Below are positions 1 to 11,500 of a stretch of 64,000 nt of DNA, one piece after another (the first letter of the stretch is position 1; each line of letters begins with the position of its first letter). The stretch is from Acheta domesticus. Taxonomy: Eukaryota > Arthropoda > Insecta > Orthoptera > Gryllidae. The notes beneath the pieces are model-generated. The model had not been told where the DNA came from, did no database searches, and saw nothing but the letters and a program-made list of their open reading frames with translations. A program made the position numbers and the translations under genes. Location: positions 37,832,389-37,896,388 of the forward strand of contig JAHLJT010004567.1 in the NCBI GenBank assembly GCA_031308135.1. The letters are read 5' to 3'.

Positions 1-540
1 TTTTAAGTGAAGATTCGCAGGATGCAAGTTCCAGTTCACACTTAACCCTTGGGTTGTTTCCTGCCATCCGTTACTGCAACCCACAGTGACCTCGGGACAT
101 CCCCCCCCCCCCCCGTAGTACCCAGCAAGGTGTCCCTCCGATTGCCAGTTGGCATTACTAAACCCTATGGGATTTTCACTGACTGCTGAAGGCAGCCTTC
201 TCTTGCTGGCTAATACAAGGTTCAGGCCTCCACTCTAATCAGTGGCCTGGTGTGCCAACCCAGTTTCTCTCCTGTACCCTCCATGGGCCGATAACAGGAA
301 GTCCAAAGGTTCATGACCCTTCCCTCTCTACTTATTTCCCACTCTCCTCAAAATGGAGTACTTCTGTGTCTGGCCCCTCACCTTCAACCTATTCAGCAAG
401 GGAGGCCTTACCGGTAGCTGGGCTGGTAGGGCCTCCATTAGCTAGGCTGGTAGCTAGGCTACTGGTAGCTAGACACTGACATAGCTCTCAGGCACATGTG
501 GGTACTCAAGCTCCACCACCAACTGCGAGGTCATGTACTC
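1..540. other. Unassigned sequence, probably BRD8 intron
   Basis: Less AT-rich than the surroundings, with a C homopolymer near 101-115 and short duplicated phrases such as gctaggctggtagctaggct near 433-456. No coding frame I trust. It may be part of an old retroelement, but nothing identifies it. Confidence 0.3.
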
Positions 541-896
541 CCTAGGTGGAGTTGTTGTTGTTGTTATTATTATTTATTTATTATAGGCGAATTCTCCCCA
601 TAGATGGAAGATGCTAAACAAGAGACTCAATTTTTCTTTCTGTTTTTATTTCTCCAATAGGCTTTCATTCTTACCAAGAAAGCTTGCTTATGTTAATCAG
701 ACCACCATGGTCTGTATTGTGTTTGTTTTGGTTGCTGTGGTGCAACTTCCCACTTGACAACTTTGTGTCTGAAGGTGTCTCTTTCTACTATGTCATCTGA
801 TTTTATGGTAGTGTTTCTCAGGTCTTTCCAAATTTCGTTCAGCCAAGGTGTTGTGTTCTTAAGTGAGGTAATGTAATCTAATATCGCTTTTATCAA

Positions 897-929
<33 letters not shown>

Positions 930-1000
930 CATCATCATCATCATCATCATCATCATGATCATTATCATTATGATTATGATTATGATTATTCCACTACATC
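541..1000. repeat. Trinucleotide microsatellites (TTG/TTA, ATT, ATC)
   Basis: Runs of ttg/tta at about 552-585 and of att, then atc, then atg-like triplets at about 897-990. On the minus strand the second tract lies just downstream of the LINE fragment at 1094-2040, so it may be that element's simple-repeat 3' tail. Confidence 0.75.
700..895 (-). mobile_element. Possible C-terminal remnant of a LINE
   Basis: The minus strand encodes WLNEIWKDLRNTT, ERDTFRHKVVKWE and WWSD before a stop. This resembles the extreme C-terminus of some non-LTR retrotransposon polyproteins. The hydrophobic poly-Ile start of the open frame comes only from the trinucleotide repeat. Weak evidence. Confidence 0.3.
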
Positions 1001-1093
1001 ATGACTAAAGATGTTATGAGTTGGCTGAATATAAAATCTACTCCAGGTTGCAACCAGCTACCTAAGGAGTAGATCTAGGGACTGTCGGTGCAT

Positions 1094-2040
1094 CTACAAT
1101 ACTTTGCGCAAAATGTGGGCTGTTTCAAATAAAGCTATTTCTTGCACTTCCCAGTCCTTTGAATTACCTGGAAGTTTAGACAAGTTCTTACTCAAATTTT
1201 GCGGAACAAATCCCAGAGCTCCGATAACTATCGGGACGACCTGTGGTTTTACGCCCCACATTCGGCTGATCTCGATTTCCAAACTCTCGTATTTAAGACG
1301 TTTCTCTGCTTCCTTGGTAATGACGTTTTGATCGCAAGGTACAGCAACATCGACAAGTAAACACGATTTGTTCTCCAAATCCTGGATGACTATATCCGGT
1401 TTGTTTGCTGCTATTGTGCGATTAGTTTGAATTTGTTGGTTGTACAATATCGTACACAATCCAACAGACGTCACCGGTTTCGGTGAGTGTTCGTACCACT
1501 TGGGGCATGTGTTCGGAACTTCGAGGGTGGTACAGATCTGCCAGTGGAGGTAGCTACACACCCTGTCGTGTCTTTTCAAATATTTGGAGACAATATGATC
1601 AATGGTTTCTACGTGTTCCTGGCAAATGCAGCATTTATCATCTGGGGAAATTTTGACAACCGCTTTATCATAATGTCGTGTTCTCAACGCCTGATCTTGA
1701 GCAGCTATTAGAACTACTTTCGATTCTGGCTTCATTCTTCCCCTTTTAAGCCACATTAATGATTGGTCTTTATTGATCTGCACCTTGTCCATTCGTTTCA
1801 AATATTGTCCGTGGAGTGGTTTGTCTCTCCACGATTTCTTTAATATTTTTTGTGTCTCAAATTTCATGTTAAGGCATCAGAAGTTCAGTGTTTCTGTCAT
1901 TCTGGGTGTCTTGCATAGTCTTGTTCGCAATGCTTCTTGCTACACTTACAATGCCTCTATTTCCCATTCTTCGGTCAGATTTCATGACCTGCCTCATTAG
2001 TGGGTCATCTTGATGGCTGACTACATACTTTCCCATCCCA
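1094..2040 (-). mobile_element. Non-LTR retrotransposon 3' fragment with restriction-like endonuclease
   Basis: A 257-codon frame (1867 to 1094, minus) matches the C-terminal part of LINEs of the R2/R4 type. It has a zinc-knuckle region beginning CCIC and continuing ETIDHIV, a HDRVCSYLHW stretch, then the endonuclease core NKPDIVIQD, LLVDVAVPCD and EKRLKYE, and finally the PIVIGALGFVP tail. These match the PD..D..K-type restriction-like endonuclease used for target-primed integration. Upstream to about 2040 the reading shifts frame (MGNRGIVSVARSI), so the copy is 5'-truncated and frameshifted. The last Cys of the CCHC knuckle reads Tyr. The element lies in the presumed BRD8 intron, antisense to the gene. 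Confidence 0.8.
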
Positions 2041-2057
2041 GTTATTGCATTGTTGGC

Positions 2058-2122
2058 AGTTATTGTTATTGTTGTTATTATTATTATTATTATTGTTATT
2101 ATTATAATTATAATTATTATTC
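2058..2122. repeat. TTA/ATT microsatellite
   Basis: Imperfect tta/att/gtt triplets at about 2058-2122, ending in an aattataattat stretch. It borders the 5' side of the minus-strand LINE fragment. Confidence 0.7.
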
Positions 2123-2453
2123 ACGACCTTCTAATTCATTGTTTTAGAACATTTTTCAGATGTAGAGCACATAACCTAACAAAATTAAGCAAACGATTTG
2201 TTTATCTGAAGATTTTAAATCAATGTATTGAACCGTCGTGAATGAATAAATTAAAAAAAAAAAAAGTTTTATTTTCATTTACACTAACAATCATTAAAGT
2301 TCTTTATGAATTGACTCTTGTGTTATTTGATTAGTTGATGAAGATTTGTATAATATAAATGAAACTCTGCTTGATGTAAATCATTTACCGGTGTTCACTA
2401 TTCAGTAGCTATTAATAAAGCAAATAATATTTATATAATTTTTACATTTGCAG

Positions 2454-2586
2454 AAATAGTACAAAATTGAAATCATATGGAGATGAAATTAAGCCAACAT
2501 CCGTAATTGAAAAGAAAGATGGAAAAGATCTCAAAGAAATTGAAAAGTCTGAAACTGTTCCAAAGCAGGAATCACTTGAACATTCT
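2454..2586 (+). CDS. BRD8: BRD8 exon, charged linker
   Basis: Preceded by a pyrimidine-rich acceptor (tttacatttgcag) and followed by gtaagt. It has one nucleotide of a split codon, then 44 codons rich in Lys and Glu, with no recognisable domain. It ends in phase 0. In BRD8 proteins this acidic/basic region lies upstream of the bromodomain. Confidence 0.82.
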
Positions 2587-5500
2587 GTAAGTAATATAAG
2601 TGTATTTAAAGTTTTTCCCTTCTACAGTTATAGTCAGTAATGATGTTTATTGTTCATTTAAATATAGGAAGAAAAACCTGAGAAACGACCACACCTCCGA
2701 TCTGAAACACCTTCCACCGAAGATGATAAAACAAATGATGCTGAGCCTCCTAAAGTTATTGGGAGGAAAAGATTAGCTGCTGTTAACGTTATGGACTCTG
2801 TTCCAAATAGTCCAGCATCTACAACGTAAGAGCTCAAAACTTTCATATCTTGTAGTTGAAAACTCAACATCCGTGTATTTTCCAGACTACTAGTTTTGTA
2901 CAATTCAGAGATTTTTCGTTTAGTAAATGTTGATAATTCTTTATTGATGCAAATATAACTTGATTTTACATGTCATGGCTACACAGATGCATTGTTCTGC
3001 TACAATTTTTTAAAATATTGTGGATGTGAAACTGAGGGATGCAGGATTTGTTCAGCATGGATGTTTCACATTGTGATTGTGGGATGCTATTGGCTGTTTG
3101 TAACTCGTAAGATACCAGTGACAATAAGCCAGTGAGCTGCAAGTATTAAGTAAGGAAATGTAAGGGGGTCATTATAAGGAACATAAACCATTTTAGAGGG
3201 GAAGGAGGTACCCATAACTGCTATAAAATTGAGTAAGATAGACGAGAAGTTTGATGAAAAATGAATGTTCTTGTTGTTGTTTTTTTTGTGTGTGGGGGGG
3301 AGAGGGGGGCATTACTAGTTGTGTGTTGCATTAAAATAAAAATTATATCGCATTACAAATTGGAAGCAATGCTAAACTTTCAAGTTTTGTAATATTTTTT
3401 ATTTAAAATATTTGCAGGCAACAAGAAAATTACTTATCATGAGCATGCACTAATACAATTGACAGTACATTAAAACCTTCAAATAATTTCAAAAACCAGT
3501 ATATTGGATATAATTATTAATATTTTTCAAGGTTAGAGATCACTTCCTTTCCAAACATGTCATCTCGTAGAAGTTAGTTTACCTTTTGCAAGATATGAAT
3601 TCCATTGCATGAAACCATGAATTATCCTTTTAAAACTGCAAGGATAACAGTTTTAAAAGTGAATACTTTTTGTATGCATGCTTCAGGGCACGGTATTGTT
3701 GTTTTTTCAATAGAAATTCATACAAAATGGCATACACTTGTTTAGATATTTTTCTGAACAATGTAATGTAATGAGCCTATTGTCTCGAATTAAGTACTGT
3801 TGTGAGATTTTTTTGTGCATTTTATGTTATTATGAAGTTTTTAATGTTCAAAGAATTGACTGCCATGGTCAGAAATTGAACCTGGATCTCCCAAGATATG
3901 CCCAGAGCCACATGAGCTATCAAAATGGTCAACTCTTCGAGCAGCCTTTAGGGTATATGAGCACCATGATAATTATATGTTTTACCACCTTGTCACAGTT
4001 GTAAGTTCAACAGTTGTACTTCAAATTTTCTGCAGTGGCCGAGGACATTAGATCATTGTTACACCTCCTGTCCTGTAAAATGAACATTTTTAAAGAATTT
4101 GCAAACGTCTTTCTCAACAGGACTCGTGGTCTCAGAAATGTGCTTACTATTGTTAAAAATATTCATTTTATAAGCCAGGAGGTGTAACAATGGCCTAATG
4201 TCATCAGCCACTACAGAACAATTGAAGTAAACATAGGAATATGTTTCCTGTTTCACAATTGTCAAATACCAGTGTGATCCCAAAGGTACTTTCAGTACAA
4301 TAATTGTTATAAATAAGGTCACAACGGAAGTTGACAATAATTGTCAACTTCCATTTTGACCGGTTTATAACAAGAAACTGTAAGTTCAACAATTATGTAG
4401 AAATACTTGTCCGGTTTCACAATGATTGTAAAACAGGAAAAGTATTCCTACATAATTGTGTGGACTGACATCTGTAACCAGATGGTGAAACATGTATAAA
4501 TTAGTTATCTTTGAAATTAGAGCAAGTTGTGCAAAAAAAGCAGTCTTAGAATCTGACAGTGAATAAATATTCCTGGTGCTTCTTTTATTGTCAAGCTGCA
4601 AATTTTTAAAATTCACTGCCCCATGGAATTAAAGCAAATCCAAACAATTCCTTTTCAGAAAATACATTCCTTCTCTACCATTGAATATACTTTATTTATT
4701 TTGCACTTTCCTTAGTGATGAAGAACGTGAATATAAGTCTTGGAAGAAATCCATTATGCTTTTATATGGGCGACTGGCAACACACAAATATGCTTCATTG
4801 TTCCTGCGACCGATAACAGATGATCAAGCACCTGGATATAGCAGTGTTGTACATAGGTATAAAAATCCATTGACTATGGTATTGTTTTTATGGATACATC
4901 TAAATATTGTAATAATGTAAATGTTTATTGTAGTGTCATTTTGTAAATATTATGTAAACATCCATTGAATTTCAGGCCTATTGATTTGTTGACAATAAAG
5001 AAGAATATTGAGACTGGTGTCATTCGGACCACTGCAGAATTTCAGCGTGATGTAATGTTGATGTTCCTTAATTCAATAATGTACAACAAAAGTAACCATT
5101 TGGTGCACAAAATGGCTAAACAAATGCAACAGGAAGGAATGCAACACATTCAGGTACAGTGATTGAATCATTAAATACTTTTTTTAAGATTCTTTTATTT
5201 CTTTCCAATTATTTGCACATTAATTTTGGTGCATTGGAAAGATACAGCATAATAAGAGGGGACTGCTAGTAATGTACAATATTTTGTACATTAATACAAG
5301 AATATATGTACAATGTACATATTTTCTTGTATTAATAGTAGCAGTTATTAATATCATAATATTGCACCTACTATTATACCATCATTACACCATTGCATGA
5401 AAACATCATTAAGTGAAAAGTACAAAAATTTTGAAAAAATGTACAAGACATTATTTAAAAATTGGTTGTAGGGAACAAATGTTTTTTTAAATAAGATCTG

Positions 5501-8500
5501 TACAATAATGTAGTTATTGGCAGAGGTTCGAGAAATTACAAGCTTTTGCAATTTTGGAAAATTCAGTTCAGTGAAAATCAGACTTATGCCATCTGTGTAA
5601 AAAGAGCAATCATTTTGTACAGAACTGGCATTGTGCAAGTTTCTAAATGGCATATTTAATATTTACACATTGCATTGATATTTATCTAGGGTGAAAATTC
5701 TGTACTTTCAACAGTGTTCGCAAAAATATTAAGTGATGTTCTTGTTTTTGGTATAACTTTGTGTGAAACAAACTTACAGGACTTCATAACTACTCAAATG
5801 TTAGTGCAAGTTGTGGGGGATGGAGTTCCAATTCGACGTGAGACACGAACAACTGAAGCCAATAAACAACGAGACATTTTGGGAAATCCTAGTAGTGTTC
5901 CTAACCAAGATGAAAGTGAGAGTAGTCAGCTTCCCAAAAGGAAACGCAATGCTGCATCTGACTCTTCAGAAAGAGGATTTAAAAAGAAAAAGGTAATTGG
6001 CATCTTTATCTGCTTTATCTACCACACTTGCTTATGTCAAAAAATATAAATGTTAGCCTTTGAAGTATTTTTCATAATTTTGTCAAATCTACAGAGCATT
6101 TAGAACCAAATTGGATATTAATTAAAAGAATTATATTGCAATGCCAATAATTATTAAAGACTGTCAACATGTTATTTTAAAATAGATACAAAATGTTAAT
6201 CACTTATAGCACCTAATACACAATGTTTCGAAGACTTTTGCATCTTCTTCAGGCATATTTAAATTTAAACATTTTTTATACAAGCAACAACCTTGTCGGC
6301 AGACAGGAGATCATATATACATTAAAAGGCAATGAGCCATCAAAGGAATGAATTCCTTACATATTGAAGATAAATGTATTGGTGTTAAGCTTTAGCCAAC
6401 ATTCATGGGAAACTGTACATTCCTCTTGCGTAGAGAGTATAAGGCCGATTGATCAATTTGGATATTGTTAATTCTTGCCACTTAAGTTAATGTGGATTCC
6501 TAAAAATTGTTGGTACTTGGTGTCAGACTGATTGTGTTTGAAGCACAGGCATTTGATTCCATCAGAATCAATCCTACCATAACTGTGTTCAAATTCCGGC
6601 TCATTTTGTATTTGCTGATTGGGGCTTCAGTGCTTTTGAATTGAATTGAGCCAGTATGTTTGAGTAACCAAAGCCTAGATCTTTCACTGTACCCTTTACA
6701 TGTCATCTTTAAATGCAATTAATTTGAACATTTGGGCAGTCTGTTCAAATGATCACTTTACTCTGTCGTCAATAGATTGTTGGGGCTCTTTAATTATTAC
6801 ATTATTGTGGAAAACTTTCACCCCAAAGAGGCTGTTTCAGTTGGACTTGTTCTAAGATGGTAGGTATCAGGGTAAGCAATGAATGTGGAAACTGTGAAAT
6901 CAGAAAAACAAACTTGAAGAAGCCTGGGAAAACAGGAAAAAAACACAAACTTGATTTGAAAAATACGTGTATAGAAAAAATTATATAATGCAAAAAATCA
7001 TCTAAATTTTGTCTGAAAGGCACCTTTAGGATGTCACTGATACTGCAAAAATGTTCACACAAGTAGTAGACATAGAAAGATAATAAAATGATAAAAGACA
7101 CAGATTCCGAACTTTGTTAGGTGTTTTTTAGTTGTATATTGTGAAGCTAATTTTGGAAAATAATTTTGTTCCAAAGGTTTTACATAATTAACAAAGATTA
7201 AACATAGTAGCTTTGAATCTTAATATTCCTATATTTGCTTTAATTATGTTTTACTATGTACATCTTAATTTTTTAAATATTTCATGCTGTAATTCCTGCC
7301 GAGGTGGGTTGGTCCATGTCCTGACGGGGGATGCAGAGAAGGCTCTCAAGTGTTTCTTTCTCCATTTTTTCATCCTCTTGCTTCTCATTTCATGCCACGT
7401 TTATTCTTTTCACTCCTTTTTCTTCCTCACTGGCCTTCTCTGTATGCTGAACGCCCACCCATGTGTTTGTCGTGCATGGCGACCCGTGTCAGAGGGAATG
7501 TGTGTTGTGGCAGTTGAGGGACCTGTTTGTTTCCCAACTAGTTCTGGTGGTACTTTTTTTGGCTTGCACTGAGGGGTACTTTAACGTATCTTGGGATACA
7601 TTCCTTGTAGGTTTCAATACACTTCGCTTTGGCCTCGGACTCTTCTAGATTGGCGGTCGGGAGACAACCCACTCCCAATCAATCGGCTCGGACTAGGTCT
7701 TGCACTGAACTCCAGAGTGAGTGGGGGGATCCACAGCGGGGCAGTGCTGTGACAGCCCTACTATATCTCCGTGCCAGCTCTGGCACCCCAGTGGGGTGTC
7801 CCTCTTGTTGGACTCCATGGTCGATGGAGAGCACGGAGACGAATTCCCTTCTATTCTATGGAGCACAAAACTAACCACTTGCCCTCTTCCGCAAGGAAGA
7901 GGCGAATGTGACAGTACAGTAGATTTGAATAGCTTCTTCCTCCGGGAAGAAGATAGACCAAGAAAGCCTTGGTTTCTCTTGATGTCTTGCACCGAAACTG
8001 AGAAAACTTTTAAATGTGTTAGGGCGGTCCGCCTTGCGCGAGCTATTGAGGAGAGTTTTGGAAAGCTCCAAGTGGTCATATGACAGTGAAATGGTACCAT
8101 TCTCTTTGAAGTGTGCACCGAAGAGCAGATAGATAAGATTCTAAAAACTAAGCAGATTGCCGGCCTCCAAGTGGAAGTGACCACTCTCCCTTTAACCTAT
8201 GTAAGGGAGTGGTCAACCACGAACACTTTGCGTCTGAAAATGAGGATGAACTTCTTTCTTTTTTATGAGCTTCAGTGTAATGGAGGTGTATAGGATCAAG
8301 AGGAAGGAGAATGGGGAAAGATATCCCCACTCCCACCTTGATCCTGACGTTTAATCTCCCTTTTCTCCCAGAGAAAATTAGCTGTGGGTATTATAAACTT
8401 CATGTGCGGCAGTATGTGCCGAACTCCCTGTGCTGCTTCAAGTGTCAGAGGTTCAGTCATACCCAAAAAAGGTGCATGGCCGTAAGCCCTGCTTGTGAAA

Positions 8501-11500
8501 GTGCGGCAAATCCGTACATGATCCAAACCCATGTGCATCACCACTCCGCTGTGTAAACTGTGAAGGAGACCATGCGGCCAACTCAAGTGCCCCAACTTAT
8601 CTGAGAGAGAGAGAGAGAGAGGGAGATCCAAAAGATAAGTGACAGAGAAAGTATCTTTTCCAGAAGCGAAACGCCAATACTTGGTGAAGAACCCTGTAGA
8701 ACTCAGGCGTTCTTTCTCTAGCAGTCTGGCAAACATGGTGAAAGCAACGAGTATTCAGACTTCACCTGCTACACCCCCAGTAGCTCAGTTCTGTTGCCAG
8801 GTATCCCCAGTGGACTTCCCTGAGAAGACATTGCCTCTGCAAGGTGGGAAAATAATAATTCCCTCAAAATGCTAAATACCACCCAAGAAAGCAACACAGA
8901 TGAAGTCAGACCAAGAATCCACTTCTCAGCCTTGCAAAAAGGTTGATGTCACACAGCCTTCTGGCCTGGACAAGCAAAAAGTTGAGAGATCCTCCAAACT
9001 CCAACCACCTACTTCGACTCCTGAGACTCGCTTTGAGTGATCTCTCAGCCTGTCGAGCAGTAGTTAGGATGAGTCTGCCTCAGAGGAAACTTTTGCTGGG
9101 GTTGACACTCACCCCTTCGGGGGGCAGAGGTGGAAAAAAGAAAAGAAGAAATCCTCTTAACAACTTCTTAAACAATGGCTCTCCTATCCTGGAATCTCGA
9201 TGGATTTTCTCTCCGATGGGGCGAATTAAAACTCTTGTTGTCCCGTTATAGACCCTCAATTTTTTCTTTACAGGAAATGCATCTTTCTCCACCATGGCTC
9301 ATACACTTTCGCGGTTTCACTCCTTATAGGGTTGATGTCGATGACGTCCTCTGCGCTCATGGCAGAGTTACTACTTTGGTCCAGGATTTGCTGTAGTCTG
9401 CAGAAATCTCCCGTTCAATCCGACCTTCAAACAGTCTGTGTGCAGGTGTATCTCTCTCTCTCTCTCACTGTATGTAACATCTATATACCTCCAAAAGACA
9501 AACTGTGTTGGTTGATGACCTCCTAGGTCTAATAAACCAATTGTCCACACCTTTCTTGGTTGAGGGTGATGTAAATGCCCACAGACCTCTTTGGGGTTCT
9601 TCTCTTCCCTGTCAAAGAGGTGCTGTTTTGGAATCTGTCTTCAACACCATGAATTTGGTGATTCTCAACACTAGGGAACCAACACATTTTGCCATAGCTA
9701 CGAATTCGAGCACGACTATTGATGCAGCACTCTGCAGCTCTTCACTTGCTACTGCTATGTGGTGGACCATAGATCTTTATGAAAGCGACCATTACCCCAC
9801 TATTGTCCACATTGATCATCTTCGCCGAGGTCCTGCATGGTCTCTTCAATGGATCGTGCGATGGGCTGAATGGTCGACATTCCAAAATAATGTTAACCTG
9901 TCAGATGGTCCCTTCGGAAATGTGGATGAAATGACTGAACATTGTACTCGCTGCTGCTTCTATCGCATTTCCGAAGTCAACTGGTAAACCGCGACACCCT
10001 TTCGTCCCATGGTGGAATGTGAACTGTTCTAGAGCAGTCAGTGCTCAAAAAAAGGCACTGACACGTCTCAGACATTATCCAGCTGTGGATAACCTCATCG
10101 AGTATAAAAGATGCAGGGCGAAGGCTAGGAGAACTATTTTAGAGAGCAAAAATGCATTGTGGAGAGCATACGTCTTGTCTCGCAATTGTCACATGCCACC
10201 ACGCCTAGTATGGAGAAGAATTCATCAGATAAAGGACACTCTTCACCAAATACGGTGCCAGGTGTCTTTAATAATAGAGAAATTATCACATCTCCAGATA
10301 TGATTGTAGAGGAATTTGCCGTGCACTATGAACACATGTCAAGTTCGGAGAGCTACGCTCCTGACTTTCTTTTGATCAAAGAAAGAATGGTGAGCTGTCC
10401 TGTGGGATTTCTCCTGCAGAGCGTCTGTGGATTACAACACCCCTTTCTCTATGTCGGAATTACGCTCTGCTCTCGCATTGGCAAAAAGAACTGCCCCAGA
10501 TCCTGATGAAATACACAACCTTATGCTACAACATCTTCCTGATGTGGCAATGCAATTTCTCCTCCCCCTTTATAATCGCATCTGGGAAGAGCACACCATC
10601 TCTGCTCTATGGCGAGAAGCCATAGTTATCCCAGCTCTGAAGGACGGAAAGGATCAGTCGTTGTCATTGAGCTACCGACCTCTCACTCTCACCAGCTGCG
10701 TTTGCAAAGTGCTGGAACGGATGGTAAACCAGCGCTTGGTCTGGACCTTGGAGTGCAGAAACCTACTCTCACCAATCCAGTGCGGTTTCAGGAAACATCG
10801 GTCAACCCTGGAACCGTTTCGTCGTTTTGGCAACGGAAATTTCAACCTTGTTCGTCCTGAGAAAATACCTTGTGGCCGTACTATTCGATATAGAAAATAC
10901 CTATGATACCACTTGGAGGTATGGCAATCTGTGAACCTTGCACTCGTGGGAATTGAGAGGGAAGCTCCCCTTATTCCTCCAAAATTTCTTATAGAATAGA
11001 TCTTTCAGAGTTCTCATTGGTGACAAACTGTCTAGCAATCACCCCCTTGAAAACAGCATCCCCTAAGGCTCAGTGCTAAGTATCACTCTGTTTGCCGTAA
11101 CCATAAATAGTATAGTGTCGGTCGTGAGGGAACCTGTAAAGGCATCGCTGTTTGTAGACGAGTTTGCCATTTTTTGTTCATCCAGCAGCATAAGTGTGAT
11201 CCAGAGGCGACTCCAATTGGTGCTCAACATGCTGCATGAATGGGGCATGTCAACAGGTTTTAAGTTCTCACCTTCTAAATCTACTGGAGTGCACGTCTGC
11301 AGAATATATCCACTTGCATAGCAATCCAATCCTGTACTTGGGCAGTTCATACTTGTACATACAGCTTCCATTCGCTGATTCTGCCAGGTTGTTGGGACTC
11401 ACTTTTGACAAGACTGGTGACGTGGCGTCCTCATATCCGCACACTGCAAACCAGATGCATCTCCCACCTCAATCTTCTTCGAATGCTTAGTGGTACTTCA

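Noticed and set aside
693..968. 91-codon minus-strand frame beginning with long Met/Ile runs
   Set aside because: The first third is only the translation of the att/atc microsatellite. The remaining part is listed separately as a weak LINE remnant.
2658..2903. 81-codon minus-strand frame across a BRD8 exon
   Set aside because: Antisense shadow of the exon at 2668-2825, with no domain of its own.
6180..6300. Penelope-like element
   Set aside because: Only the tcttcttcaggc-type phrase is present. There is no RT, GIY-YIG domain or ribozyme core that I can support.
7693..8736. Minus-strand frames of 146-163 codons in the I/Nimb-like LINE
   Set aside because: Antisense shadows of the gag-like ORF1, whose plus-strand reading has the recognisable zinc knuckle.
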